A DNA stretch of 64,000 nucleotides from Osedax fenrisi (GCA_964019155.1 OZ025245.1:6212723-6276722); one strand, 5' to 3'; shown: positions 14,901-29,965, counted from the first letter of the stretch. Notes: generated by a model from the letters alone, not told the origin. Numbers and translations: made by a program.

Positions 14901-17900
14901 AAAAAGGGGTACCCCAGAGTACACATATGATAAAAAAAATATATAATTAAGAACAAATATATTTTTTATAAAAGATTAAAATTAATTTGAAAAAAAAATT
15001 AAACAAAAAAAAAGTATACTAAACTTAATTAGCAAATATGTTGTATCGAATCCTGGAATAATAGAAGTGGTGACAAATGATACGTAGACATGACGACTAG
15101 GCATACCCGTAGGCGCACAGTTAATGGAACATCAACAATAACAAATCTGCCAATCTATAGTGAGACATACAATGTTGTAACATTCCTGCCAACTATATAC
15201 GGACATATTTATTAAGGGAGCCATATCAATCCAGTGCCACAAATCAACAGTATAAGTGTCACATTCCAAATATGTCATGTATTCATATGCTTATATAAGA
15301 TAATATGTATTTAATGTATGTATAATAAATTTTGAAATAAAATAAAAAATAAAGATTAAGAATAAAAATTATAAATAAATAATTTTTTTATAAATACTAA
15401 AATTGTAATTATGTTTTTAAATATAATAACTTATATACTATACAAATTATTAATAAATTATTAATACCGTAATTATTTATATATATTGGATAATTTATTA
15501 AAATAAAATAAATAAAACTTAAATAAAACTTAAATAAAAAGGGGTACCCCAGAGTACTCATATGATAAAAAAAATATATAATTAAGAACAAATATATTTT
15601 TTATAAAAGATTAAAATTAATTTGAAAAAAAAATTAAACAAAAAAAAAGTATACATCTACTAAACTTAATTAGCAAATATATTGTATCGAATCCTGGAAT
15701 AATAGAAGTGGTGACAAATGATACGTAGACATGAGGACTAGGCATACCCGTAGGCGCACAGTTAATGGAACATCAACAATAACAAATCTGCCAATCTATA
15801 GTGAGACATACAATGTTGTAACATTCCTGCCAACTATATACGGATATATTTATTAAGGGAGCCATATCAATCCAGTGCCACAAATCAACAGTATAAGTGT
15901 CACATTCCAAATATGTCATGTATTCATATGCTTATATAAGATAATATGTATTTAATGTATGTATCATACATTTTGAAAGTAAAATAAAAAATAAAGGTTA
16001 AGAATAAAAATTATAAATAAATAATTTTTTTATAAATACTAAAATTGTAATTATGTTTTTAAATATAATAACTTATATACTATACAAATTATTAATAAAT
16101 TATTAATACCGTAATTATTTATATATATTGGATAATTTATTAAAATAAAATAAATTAAACTTAAATAAAACTTAAATAAAAAGGGGTACCCCAGAGTACA
16201 CATATGATAAAAAAATATATAATTAAGAACAAATATATTTTTTATAAAAGATTAAAATTAATTTGAAAAAAAAATTAAACAAAAAAAAAGTATACTAAAC
16301 TTAATTAGCAAATATGTTGTATCGAATCCTGGAATAATAGAAGTGGTGACAAATGATACGTAGACATGAGGACTAGGCATACCCGTAGGCGCACAGTTAA
16401 TGGAACATCAACAATAACAAATCTGCCAATCTATAGTGTGACATACAATGTTGTAACATTCCTGCCAACTATATACGGACATATTTATTAAGGGAGCCAT
16501 ATCAATCCAGTGCCACAAATCAACAGTATAAGTGTCACATTCCAAATATTTCATGTATTCATATGCTTATATAAGATAATATGTATTTAATGTATGTATA
16601 ATAAATTTTGAAAGTAAAATAAAAAATAAAGGTTAAGAATAAAAATTATAAATAAATAATTTTTTTATAAATACTAAAATTGTAATTCTGTTTTTAAATA
16701 TAATAACTTATATACTATACAAATTATTAATAAATTATTAATACCGTAATTATTTATATATATTTGATAATTTATTAAAATAAAATAAATAAAACTTAAA
16801 TAAAACTTAAATAAAAAGGGGTACCCCAGAGTACACATATGATAAAAAAATATATAATTAAGAACAAATATATTTTTTATAAAAGATTAAAATGAATTTG
16901 AAAAAAAAATTAAACAAAAAAAAAGTATACTAAACTTAATTAGCAAATATGTTGTATCGAATCCTGGAATAATAGAAGTGGTGACAAATGATACGTAGAC
17001 ATGAGGACTAGGCATACCCGTAGGCGCACAGTTAATGGAACATCAACAATAACAAATCTGCCAATCTATAGTGAGACATACAATGTTGTAACATTCCTGC
17101 CAACTATATACGGACATATTTATTAAGGGAGCCATATCAATCCAGTGCCACAAATCAACAGTATAAGTGTCACATACCAAATATTTCATGTATTCATATG
17201 CTTATATAAGATAATATGTATTTAATGTATGTATCATAAATTTTGAAAGTAAAATAAAAAATAAAGTTTAAGAATAAAAATTATAAATAAATAATTTTTT
17301 TATAAATACTAAAATTGTAATTCTGTTTTTAAATATAATAACTTATATACTATACAAATTATTAATAAATTATTAATACCGTAATTATTTATATATATTG
17401 GATAATTTATTAAAATAAAATAAATAAAACTTAAATAAAACTTAAATAAAAAGGGGTACCCCAGAGTACACATATGATAAAAAAATATATAATTAAGAAC
17501 AAATATATTTTTTATAAAAGATTAAAATTAATTTGAAAAAAAAATTAAACAAAAAAAAAGTATACATCTACTAAACTTAATTAGCAAATATGGTGTATAG
17601 AATCCTGGAATAATAGAAGTGGTGACAAATGATACGTAGACATGAGGACTAGGCATACCCGTAGGCGCACAGTTAATGGAACATCAACAATAACAAATCT
17701 GCCAATCTATAGTGAAACATACAATGTTGTAACATTCCTGCCAACTATATACGGACATATTTATTAAGGGAGCCATATCAATCTAGTGCCACAAATCAAC
17801 AGTATAAGTGTCACATTCCAAATATTTCATGTATTCATATGCTTATATAAGATAATATGTATTTAATGTATGTATAATCAATTTTGAAAGTAAAATAAAA

Positions 17901-20900
17901 AATAAAGGTTAAGAATAAAAAATTATAAATAAATAATTTTTTTATAAATACTAAAATTGTAATTCTGTTTTTAAATATAATAACTTATATACTATACAAA
18001 TTATTAATAAATTATTAATACCGTAATTATTTATATATTGGATAATTAATTAAAATAAAATAAATAAAACTTAAATAAAACTTAAATAAAAAGGGGTACC
18101 CCAGAGTACACATATGATAAAAAAATATATAATTAAGAACAAATATATTTTTTATAAAAGATTAAAATGAATTTGAAAAAAAAATTAAACAAAAAAAAAG
18201 TATACTAAACTTAATTAGCAAATATGTTGTATCGAATCCTGGAATAATAGAAGTGGTGACAAATGATACGTAGACATGAGGACTAGGCATACCCGTAGGC
18301 GCACAGTTAATGGAACATCAACAATAACAAATCTGCCAATCTATAGTGAGACATACAATGTTGTAAAATTCCTGCCAACTATATACGGACATATTTATTA
18401 AGGGAGCCATATCAATCCAGTGCCACAAATCAACAGTATAAGTGTCACATTCCAAATATTTCATGTATTCATATGCTTATATAAGATAATATGTATTTAA
18501 TGTATGTATAATAAATTTTGAAAGTAAAATAAAAAATAAAGGTTAAGAATAAAAATTATAAATAAATAATTTTTTTATAAATACTAAAATTGTAATTATG
18601 TTTTTAAATATAATAACTTATATACTATACAAATTATTAATAAATTATTAATACCGTAATTATTTATATATATTGGATAATTTATTAAAATAAAATAAAT
18701 AAAACTTAAATAAAACTTAAATAAAAAGGGGTACCCCAGAGTACTCATATGATAAAAAAAATATATAATTAAGAACAAATATATTTTTTATAAAAGATTA
18801 AAATTAATTTGAAAAAAAAATTAAACAAAAAAAAAGTATACATCTACTAAACTTAATTAGCAAATATATTGTATCGAATCCTGGAATAATAGAAGTGGTG
18901 ACAAATGATACGTAGACATGAGGACTAGGCATACCCGTAGGCGCACAGTTAATGGAACATCAACAATAACAAATCTGCCAATCTATAGTGAGACATACAA
19001 TGTTGTAACATTCCTGCCAACTATATACGGACATATTTATTAAGGGAGCCATATCAATCCAGTGCCACAAATCAACAGTATAAGTGTCACATTCCAAATA
19101 TTTCATGTATTCATATGCTTATATAAGATAATATGTATTTAATGTATGTATCATAAATTTTGAAAGTAAAATAAAAAATAAAGGTTAAGAATAAAAATTA
19201 TAAATAAATAATTTTTTTATAAATACTAAAATTGTAATTATGTTTTTAAATATAATAACTTATATACTATACAAATTATTAATTAATTATTAATACCGTA
19301 ATTATTTATATATATTGGATAATTTATTAAAATAAAATAAATTAAACTTAAATAAAACTTAAATAAAAAGGGGTACCCCAGAGTACACATATGATAAAAA
19401 AATATATAATTAAGAACAAATATATTTTTTATAAAAGATTAAAATTAATTTGAAAAAAAAATTAAACAAAAAAAAAGTATACTAAACTTAATTAGCAAAT
19501 ATGTTGTATCGAATCCTGGAATAATAGAAGTGGTGACAAATGATACGTAGACATGAGGACTAGGCATACCCGTAGGCGCACAGTTAATGGAACATCAACA
19601 ATAACAAATCTGCCAATCTATAGTGTGACATACAATGTTGTAACATTCCTGCCAACTATATACGGACATATTTATTAAGGGAGCCATATCAATCCAGTGC
19701 CACAAATCAACAGTATAAGTGTCACATTCCAAATATTTCATGTATTCATATGCTTATATAAGATAATATGTATTTAATGTATGTATCATAAATTTTGAAA
19801 GTAAAATAAAAAATAAAGGTTAAGAATAAAAATTATAAATAAATAATTTTTTTATAAATACTAAAATTGTAATTATGTTTTTAAATATAATAACTTATAT
19901 ACTATACAAATTATTAATAAATTATTAATACCGTAATTATTTATATATATTGGATAATTTATTAAAATAAAATAAATAAAATTTAAATAAAACTTAAATA
20001 AAAAGGGGTACCCCAGAGTACACATATGATAAAAAATATATAATTAAGAACAAATATATTTTTTATAAAAGATTAAAATTAATTTGAAAAAAAATTTAAC
20101 AAAAAAAAAGTATACATCTACTAAACTTAATTAGCAAATATGTTGTATCGAATCCTGGAATAATAGAAGTGGTGACAAATGATACGTAGACATGAGGACT
20201 AGGCATACCCGTAGGCGCACAGTTAATGGAACATCAACAATAACAAATCTGCCAATCTATAGTGAGACATACAATGTTGTAACATTCCTGCCAACTATAT
20301 ACGGACATATTTATTAAGGGAGCCATATCAATCCAGTGCCACAAATCAACAGTATAAGTGTCACATTCCAAATATTTCATGTATTCATATGCTTATATAA
20401 GATAATATGTATTTAATGTATGTATAATAAATTTTGAAAGTAAAATAAAAAATAAAGGTTAAGAATAAAAATTATAAATAAATAATTTTTTTATAAATAC
20501 TAAAATTGTAATTCTGTTTTTAAATATAATAACTTATATACTATACAAATTATTAATAAATTAATAATACCGTAATTATTTATATATATTGGATAATTTA
20601 TTAAAATAAAATAAATAAAACTTAAATAAAACTTAAATAAAAAGGGGTACCCCAGAGTACACATATGATAAAAAAAATATATAATTAAGAACAAATATAT
20701 TTTTTATAAAAGATTAAAATTAATTTGAAAAAAAAATTAAACAAAAAAAAAGTATACATTTACTAAACTTAATTAGCAAATATGTTGTATCGAATCCTGG
20801 AATAATAGAAGTGGTGACAAATGATACGTAGACATGATGACTAGGCATACCCGTAGGCGCACAGTTAATGGAACATCAACAATAACAAATCTGCCAATCT

Positions 20901-23568
20901 ATAGTGAAACATACAATGTTGTAACATTCCTGCCAACTATATACGGACATATTTATTAAGGGAGCCATATCAATCCAGTGCCACAAATCAACAGTATAAG
21001 TGTCACATTCCAAATATTTCATGTATTCATATGCTTATATAAGATAATATGTATTTAATGTATGTATAATAAATTTTGAAAGTAAAATAAAAAATAAAGG
21101 TTAAGAATAAAAATTATAAATAAATAATTTTTTTATAAATACTAAAATTGTAATTATGTTTTTAAATATAATAACTTATATACTATACAAATTATTAATA
21201 AATTATTAATACCGTAATTATTTATATATATTGGATAATTTAAAATAAAATAAATAAAACTTAAATAAAACTTAAATAAAAAGGGGTACCCCAGAGTACA
21301 CATATGATAAAAAATATATAATTAAGAACAAATATATTTTTTATAAAAGATTAAAATTAATTTGAAAAAAAATTAAACAAAAAAAAAGTATACATCTCCT
21401 AAACTTAATTAGCAAATATGTTGTATCGAATCGTGGAATAATAGAAGTGGTGACAAATGATACGTAGACATGAGGACTAGGCATACCCGTAGGCGCACAG
21501 TTAATGGAACATCAACAATAACAAATCTGCCAATCTATAGTGAGACATACAATGTTGTAACATTCCTGCCAACTATATACGGACATATTTATTAAGAGAG
21601 CCATATCAATCCAGTGCCACAAATCAACAGTATAAGTGTCACATTCCAAATATGTCATGTATTCATATGCTTATATAAGATAATATGTATTTAATGTATG
21701 TATAATAAATTTTGAAAGTAAAATAAAAAATAAAGGTTAAGAATAAAAATTATAAATAAATAATTTTTTTATAAATACTAAAATTGTAATTATGTTTTTA
21801 AATATAATAACTTATATACTATACAAATTATTAATAAATTATTAATACCGTAATTATTTATATATATTGGATAATTTATTAAAATAAAATAAATAAAACT
21901 TAAATAAAACTTAAATAAAAAGGGGTACCCCAGAGTACACATATGATAAAAAAATATATAATTAAGAACAAATATATTTTTTATAAAAGATTAAAATTAA
22001 TTTGAAAAAAAAATTAAACAAAAAAAAAGTATACTAAACTTAATTAGCAAATATGTTGTATCGAATCCTGGAATAATAGAAGTTATGACAAATGATACGT
22101 AGACATGAGGACTAGGCATACCCGTAGGCGCACAGTTAATGGAACATCAACAATAACAAATCTGCCAATCTATAGTGTGACATACAATGTTGTAACATTC
22201 CTGCCAACTATATACGGACATATTTATTAAGGGAGCCATATCAATCCAGTGCCACAAATCAACAGTATAAGTGTCACATTCCAAATATTTCATGTATTCA
22301 TAAGCTTATATAAGATAATATGTATTTAATGTATGTATCATAAATTTTGAAAGTAAAATAAAAAATAAAGGTTAAGAATAAAAATTATAAATAAATAATT
22401 TTTTTATAAATACTAAAATTGTAATTATGTTTTTAAATATAATAACTTATATACTATACAAATTATTAATAAATTATTAATACCGTAATTATTTATATAT
22501 ATTGGATAATTTATTAAAATAAAATAAATAAAATTTAAATAAAACTTAAATAAAAAGGGGTACCCCAGAGTACACATATGATAAAAAATATATAATTAAG
22601 AACAAATATATTTTTTATAAAAGATTAAAATTAATTTGAAAAAAAATTTAACAAAAAAAAAGTATACATCTACTAAACTTAATTAGCAAATATTTTGTAT
22701 CGAATCCTGGAATAATAGAAGTGGTGACAAATGATACGTAGACATGAGGACTAGGCATACCCGTAGGCGCACAGTTAATGGAACATCAACAATAACAAAT
22801 CTGCCAATCTATAGTGTGACATACAATGTTGTAACATACCTGCCAACTATATACGGACATATTTATTAAGGGAGCCATATCAATCCAGTGCCACAAATCA
22901 ACAGTATAAGTGTCACATTCCAAATATTTCATGTATTCATATGCTTATATAAGATAATATGTATTTAATGTATGTATAATAAATTTTGAAAGTAAAATAA
23001 AAAATAAAGGTTAAGAATAAAAATTATAAATAAATAATTTTTTTATAAATACTAAAATTGTAATTCTGTTTTTAAATATAATAACTTATATACTATACAA
23101 ATTATTAATAAATTATTAATACCGTAATTATTTATATATATTTGATAATTTATTAAAATAAAATAAATAAAACTTAAATAAAACTTAAATAAAAAGGGGT
23201 ACCCCAGAGTACACATATGATAAAAAAATATATAATTAAGAACAAATATATTTTTTATAAAAGATTAAAATGAATTTGAAAAAAAATTAAACAAAAAAAA
23301 AGTATACATCTATTAAACTTAATTAGCAAATATGTTGTATCGAATCCTGGAATAATAGAAGTGGTGACAAATGATACGTAGACATGAGGACTAGGCATAC
23401 CCGTAGGCGCACAGTTAATGGAACATCAACAATAACAAATCTGCCAATCTATAGTGAGACATACAATGTTGTAACATTCCTGCCAACTATATACGGACAT
23501 ATTTATTAAGGGAGCCATATCAATCCAGTGCCACAAATCAACAGTATAAGTGTCACATTCCAAATATT

Positions 23569-23745
23569 AATTTTTTTAATAAATAAATAAAATTGTAATT
23601 CTGTTTTTAAATATAATAACTTGTATACTATAAAAATGTATTAATACCGTAATTATTTATATATATTGGATAATTTATTAAAATAAAATAAATAAAAAAG
23701 TAAAATTTGTGTTGAAAGTAAAATATAAAATAAAGGTTCTATAAA
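23569..23745 (+). repeat. Internally deleted terminal satellite monomer
   Basis: The last full-type copy breaks off at CCAAATATT. The following sequence resumes as the monomer linker (AATAAATAAATAAAATTG), runs through TTAATACCGTAATTATT, then jumps to the distal AAAGTAAAAT...AAATAAAGG segment. The palindrome and the central core are missing. This is the right-hand edge of the array. Confidence 0.85.
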
Positions 23746-23814
23746 TGAAAGGAATGAAATCTATAAATAAATAAATATTGTATATATAGTATACTATAGA
23801 CCCTTCTATATATA

Positions 23815-23817
23815 TAT

Positions 23818-23851
<34 letters not shown>

Positions 23852-24185
23852 AAGGTACTACATTCTACTACTTTGTTAGTAGAAATCGTATGTTTATGTA
23901 TTCGAATGTGTGTATGTATGTGTGTGTGTGTTACATAGTATAAACTACACACATATAAATATATTACATAACATTATGGATACATATTTACATTATTATT
24001 ATTATAATGTAGGTTAAATTACATGTATAATTATATATATATAAATATATAGATACGGATATAGATATAGATATAGATATAGATATAGATATAGATATAG
24101 ATATAGATATAGATATAGATATAGATAGATATAGATATAGATATAGATATAGATATAGATATATATATTTGTCATGTATATATAT

Positions 24186-24219
<34 letters not shown>

Positions 24220-24235
24220 ATAATTGTCGCTTGTA

Positions 24236-24299
<64 letters not shown>

Positions 24300-24300
24300 A
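23815..24300. repeat. Microsatellite cluster: (TA)n and (GATATA)n
   Basis: (TA)n tracts lie at about 23820-23851, 24175-24222 and 24239-24292. A hexanucleotide GATATA/ATAGAT run fills about 24051-24161. The cluster is embedded in the left arm of the larger inverted repeat and probably expanded after that repeat formed, since the right arm lacks the hexamer run. Confidence 0.93.
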
Positions 24301-24740
24301 TCAATATATATTAAATAAATATAATTGTTATTTGTAAGCTTTTTTTTATATAATTTAGATCTACTTACTAATTGTTATTGTAATCTATAGATTTCATGGT
24401 ATTGTGAAGTCTAAAGATAACCTAATGTAATATCGAGAGTAATCTAATGTAATTATTCAAGTAGATGCAGTGTATAATGCAATTGTACACTGTACATTGT
24501 ACAGTATACAATGTACATGATGATGTCATGTATTAACATTAATTATACTGAGTTAACTAACCAATATGACGTAGATTGTATACGACGTACACTCCGGTAT
24601 AGACTATGTGATACGGTTGTGTGGAGGTGACGCTTGAAGGCAATGATATCCAGTTAGGAAGTGAAGGAGAAAGCCAACAACTAGAATATAGTACAGATGA
24701 CATGATGTTAACGGCAAGTGGAAATGGCTGTAATGTAACG
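23905..24740 (+). repeat. Left arm of a ~3.5-kb inverted repeat
   Basis: Segments of this interval are reverse-complementary to 26915-27470. The clearest pair is 24389-24440 (TTTCATGGTATTGTGAAGTC) with about 27205-27252. Others are TTACATAGTATA near 23931 with TATACTATGTAA near 27430, AACATTATGGATAC near 23970 with the complement near 27375, and AGTTAGGAAGTGAAGGAGAA near 24653 with the complement near 26990. The arms have diverged by substitutions, indels and microsatellite growth. A 198-base ORF here (24621-24818) has no recognisable product and I do not call it a gene. Confidence 0.8.
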
Positions 24741-25272
24741 ATTTCTTATGCTTATATATACACTATTGTGGAATCGTCGCGACGCTATTGGTTAAATACG
24801 TTCTTGAGTGACAGTTGATATTTCATATTGTCACTGTTATTTATCCATGCGAGTCGAGACACTACACCATACAATATTACACTATATATACGGTCAGGTA
24901 TGTGAACTTATGTTGTCGACTTGCATGACGTAACACATATAACACTGCTTACGTAATAGTGACGCTATATTTATAACATGTTATGTAATCGTATAACGTA
25001 TATTTTTATTAAGCTTGTATATTTACCTTTTTACTATGTAATATAATTTAAGTATATTTCCTACAGTAAAAGTATTGATTACATTTATTTATATATATAA
25101 CGATTATATATATATATAAATATAATATTTATTACGATTATTACCCATGTATTATTTGCTATATATATATATATATATATTTATATGAAAGCTATATCAA
25201 ATTATACAATATATTAGAAAATAAGATTATCTTTGTGAATAATGGACATCTATAACTAAATTATATAGTACT

Positions 25273-25331
<59 letters not shown>

Positions 25332-25845
25332 TATACTATAATCGTTGTTATAATATAATGTTTCGTTTGATATAATATAATACATAGAATGTACATAATA
25401 GAATATGATATATGCGAAACAAAAGACCGACTGTTTAGGCGTTTGATTTGAATAATGTTAAAAATACATGATGTATATTATATTGTATGCTTAAAGTGAA
25501 TAACGCCATATGTATATATGTGTGTGCTTGTGTGTGTATGGGTGTGCTTTTGTATGTTTGTGTGTGTGCATATACGTGTTAGTATATATATATAATAATA
25601 TTATATATATTATATATATATATATATATATAGATATATAGTTTATTGAAAAAATAAGTCTATCGGTGTAAAAACATTTGGGAATATTACATCTAGCAAA
25701 TAATCGTTTAGTGAAATATTTTTGAATATTTTCAATGTTGTTAGAATTAGTGATATATAATGGATCTGGATTACAAATAGAATAATCAGATTTAATTAAA
25801 GGACGTACAATGTACGTCGTACATACGTAATATATTCTTTAAGTA

Positions 25846-25892
<47 letters not shown>

Positions 25893-26151
25893 TCGCTACA
25901 TAGCTAATATTGTATTCTTGAGATATATATATAATCTAGTTTATCAGATATATTAGTAATGGTGATTGAAGTAATCAAACATTGTTTATAATGATAATAC
26001 ACTGTATGCAAATACGAATGACACCCTCTAACTAGTAATCGTGGTTTTCTATAAGTTTATATTCAAGAGATATATAAAATGTAAACAAATATATACATAT
26101 AAACATTATTACACATATCAATGTACATTATATATCAATATACATTAATGC

Positions 26152-26212
<61 letters not shown>

Positions 26213-26514
26213 AATATCATAATTACATTATTATAAATGAAATCAAATAAATATATTATGCAATGAAATATATATTGAATATGATGTTTATAAAATACAT
26301 TTGCAAGTATGAATATAATGAAATATACAAATAATTTAACTTAAGGGCAAAATTTAAAAAAACTTAATTTATCAATATTTTAAAATAATTAATAAAAATT
26401 AAATGTAGGTAAATTTAATCTATACTAAAATTTACACATATAATATATATATATAGTTGATAATTTATTTAACTAATATCTAATAATGTATATAAATTTA
26501 TAAATAAATTAACG

Positions 26515-26545
<31 letters not shown>

Positions 26546-26599
26546 TACTACAAAAAACATACACATACACATACATACATACACATATACACATTCATT

Positions 26600-26641
<42 letters not shown>

Positions 26642-26914
26642 TTTATGCAATCTATGATTTCTAAAATTATCTATTATCTATAAAATCTATAATTTCGTTA
26701 CAATCCATAGATTCGATACAATTCTCGTATACGAGAATTTAACAACACTGATATATTAAATCACGCCCCTAATCACAGAAATATAATCCAAATATAATCC
26801 TAATTTCAATGATTTCACGAGCGACGCACGATTTCACGATTTCGACGAGCGTTCCTATAAAATGTTGCGAAATTTGTTATACAGTCAATGTCCGTATACA
26901 ATGTCCATCGGACA
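24741..26914. other. Spacer of the inverted repeat; AT-rich, microsatellites
   Basis: There is no coding signal. (TA)n tracts lie near 25155-25181, 25274-25328, 25588-25635, 25850-25889, 26158-26207, 26515-26542 and 26603-26636. A short TG-rich stretch lies at about 25518-25580. Between them is unremarkable AT-rich DNA. No transposase ORF is visible between the arms. Confidence 0.8.
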
Positions 26915-27337
26915 TGGTTACATTACTGCCATATCCACTCGCCGTTAACATCATGTCCTCGGTCCTATATTATAGCTGTGGCTTTCTCCTTCACTTCCTA
27001 ACTGCATCACTGCCTTATCACGTCATCCTCACACAACCGTATCATAGTATCTATACCGGAGTATATGACGTAGTGGTTAGTTTGTTTTATACATAAGTTA
27101 TAAAGTTTAAAAATAAAATTAATTTTAATACATGACATTATCCTGTACACTTGCATTATACACTGCATCTACTTGAATAATTACATTATATATTACTTTC
27201 TTTCGATGTTACATTAGGTTATTTTTAGACTTCACAATACCATGAAATCTAATAGTAAATTTACTACGGTTGATTAATCAACTGTAAAAACATGTTTACA
27301 AATAACAATTATATTTATTTAATGTGTATAATTATTT

Positions 27338-27370
<33 letters not shown>

Positions 27371-27470
27371 CCATAATGTTATGTATACATATTATGTATA
27401 TTATAATATATTTATATTTGTGTATTGTATACTATGTAACATACACACATACATACATACACGCATACAT
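26915..27470 (-). repeat. Right arm of the ~3.5-kb inverted repeat
   Basis: This is the reverse complement of parts of 23905-24740. The order of matching blocks is preserved: the AACCGTATCATA, CTCCTTCACTTCC, ACACTGCATCTACTTGAA, ACTTCACAATACCATGAAA, ACAAATAACAATTATATTTA and CATAATGTTATGTATAC blocks all pair with the left arm. A 95-codon ORF (26809-27096) overlies it. Its mirror in the left arm is not open in the same frame and it has no domain, so it is not annotated as coding. Confidence 0.8.
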
Positions 27471-28772
27471 ACACTTTCACATGACAATACAATATAATCT
27501 ATCAGTGGTGTGAAACCAATATTATGAAACCCCTTTATTAGTAAATCCAAATTATTTACAAATAAGTTTATTCTATATACAATATCTATAAACAGATTTT
27601 TATAGATAACAATTATGTTTATATATGTTTATATATAATATAATATATATAACATATTGATACACTAATGAGTAAATTCATAACATATATGATTCGTTTT
27701 TATTATACATAAAGTATATAACAAATATCGAATTATATATATATATATATATATATATTATGATAAAACAAATAATAACTTGGAATCTATTTATAATTAT
27801 AAGATATTATAATATATTAATTATAATATATCTATAATTATACAGATAGTTTGACCGTGTAGGATCATACACTATATAGTCATACAGCATAATATATATA
27901 ACGATTTAACAGAACATTTGTAATGTAACAATTATGATAATTTAGTATGAATATACACGGGTTATATGCAAGTTAATGCATTCTTATAGGCATACTATAG
28001 TAGCTACCGGTATGTCATCATGGAACGTATATTGCACGTAAATAGATGTGCAGTCGAGCATAACGATGATATCTGTGACAGCATCGGTTATCATTAGCTA
28101 GGCCGCTACAACCTCACTTATAATACACTTGCAATGTACAAATTCATTCATAATATTATGTAATATATATCTATACATATATACATATATACATATATAC
28201 ATATATACATATATACATACATACATACATACATACATACATACATACATACATACATACTTATATTAATACCTTTATTAACATATAGTAACATTGTTTT
28301 ATATATCATTCTATAGACATTTGTAAATTAGACACTATCTGATATTTAACCTAGATATAAATATATATATATATATATTCATTATTATTGTTACGATATT
28401 TTTAGCTTGTACAGAAAGTTATGAGTTTACTATTGATGACTATGAGTAATCTATTACTATTCACGTGTTTTTAAACATAAGAATACATGATAATAATATA
28501 TTTATTAATTTTATTTTAATTGCTATTAACAATTTCAAAAGATATTATATATAATGTCTATAATGTCTATCCCAGCTGGTTAATATATTCTTCATTGTCT
28601 GCGATACTGACATCACAATCTAGCACCCCCAATGTATAGCTACCCCAATGTATCTACCTCTTAGCTACATATCTGTTTTAAAATTGTTAATTGCAATTAA
28701 CATAAAATCCAGTGTTGGCATCAAACAATGGGAATATACTTCCCCTAGTGCTCGATCTAATACACAAATTAT

Positions 28773-28820
<48 letters not shown>

Positions 28821-28944
28821 GTATACTATATATATATAATATATATACTCTACTATACTATATTATAAATACATAATAACTACATTAATACAAAGTATGT
28901 TGTCGCCGTGACTTAATATGTTTAAAAACCTACGTGATTTGAAG

Positions 28945-29008
<64 letters not shown>

Positions 29009-29439
29009 GTATACATATATGTATTAACTATATATTATTATATATATATATAATATATATATAATTAAATATAATTAATAATATGTAAAGTTATTAAATA
29101 TATTGTATTATCAGATATTAATGAAGCGTAATACACAATATACTCAACTTGTTATTAACCAGTCAAAATAACTACGAATTACAGTCTAAATATAATCAAA
29201 GTAATTTATATTTGATATTTAAAGAGATGCGTATGCATAAAATACGGCAATTAACTTTCAAATCAGATAGACAAGTTGTTGTAGTTGTATATACTATATT
29301 TTTATAAACACAATACACATATATAAGACTGTTAAAACATGTTTATATAAACAAGTATTATAAACATTATACAAATATAAAATTATTTAAAAACGGCATT
29401 ATAATTTTTTTTATTAAAAAAAAACAGTAATATTTATAA
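27471..29439. other. AT-rich DNA with simple repeats, no gene seen
   Basis: (ACATAT)n grading into (CATA)n occupies about 28165-28260, and (TA)n tracts lie at 27735-27758, 28777-28815 and 28951-29010. A less AT-rich patch at 27960-28130 (containing CTACCGGTATGTCATCATGG) has no open frame or splice context that I can defend. I see nothing else. Confidence 0.7.
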
Positions 29440-29965
29440 AATGTACTTACAAAATTTATTTATTTATCGTTTCTTAGCCTTTATTTTTTATTTTACTTTT
29501 TATTATACATAAATTACAGATATATTATCTTATATGTATATGAATACATGAAATATTTGAAATGTGACAATTATACTGTAGTTTTGTGGCACTGGATTGC
29601 GGCACTGGATTGTGACTCCCTTAATAGACCTGTCGGTTTATATTTGGCAGGAATGTGGCACCATTAAACGTCTCACTATAAATTGACTGATTTGTTATTG
29701 TAGATGTCACATAAAATGTTCGCATACGGGTATGCCTAGTCATCATGTCTACGTATCATTTGTCACAACTTCTAATATTCCAGGATTCTATACATCATAC
29801 TTGCTAATTAAGTTTAGTAAATGTATACTTTTTTTTGTTTAATTTTTTTTCAAATTAATTGTAATCTTTTATAAAAAATGTATTTGTTATTTATTATTAA
29901 TTATATATTTTCTTATCATGGATATACTCTGAAGGTACCCCTTTTTATTTCAGTGTAATTTATTT
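29440..29965 (-). repeat. Diverged satellite relic R1 (inverted)
   Basis: Read on the minus strand, this segment matches the array monomer through most of its core: TTAGCAAGTATGATGTATAG, a GGCATACCCGTA block, ATTCCTGCCAAATATAA, a GGGAGTCACAATCC block and AAATATTTCATGTATTC. It differs at many sites and carries a local duplication (CGGCACTGGATTG repeated) absent from the array. The palindrome region is degenerate (GGTACCCC without its mirror half). With R2 it forms a two-unit tandem of period about 645 bp. Confidence 0.9.

Larger units (their letters stand above)
1..23568 (+). repeat. Satellite array, ~640-bp monomer, 37 copies
   Basis: The window opens inside a head-to-tail array. A perfect GGGGTACCCC palindrome occurs once per monomer and gives the register. 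It starts at 151, 806, 1437, 2079, 2714, 3348, 3987, 4622, 5261, 5916 and so on, up to 22557 and 23196. Spacing is 631-663 bp, mostly 635, 639 or 642. Copy 22 (13626) has the palindrome broken by one base. Each monomer has a very AT-rich half with A-runs and a less AT-rich core of about 300 bp, which contains GGCATACCCGTAGGCGCAC. Copies differ by a few substitutions and small indels. Variants are shared in patches between non-adjacent copies, as expected from unequal exchange or conversion. The array is cut by the window start, so its full size is unknown. A centromeric or pericentromeric role is possible but not shown. Confidence 0.98.

Noticed and set aside
12184..20694. Repeated 60-64-codon minus-strand ORFs (MFLIIYFFYHM...)
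   Set aside because: They are the AT-rich half of the satellite monomer read in reverse and owe their openness to base composition. They have no domain and occur only in copies that lack a chance stop.
1..23568. Hammerhead-type ribozyme encoded by the satellite, as in some animal satellites
   Set aside because: No CTGANGA core paired with a GAAA segment was found on either strand of the monomer core.
24621..27096. ORFs in the inverted-repeat arms as a gene pair
   Set aside because: The two ORFs lie on complementary copies of the same sequence but on the same strand of the window, so they are unrelated in protein sequence. Neither is conserved in the opposite arm.
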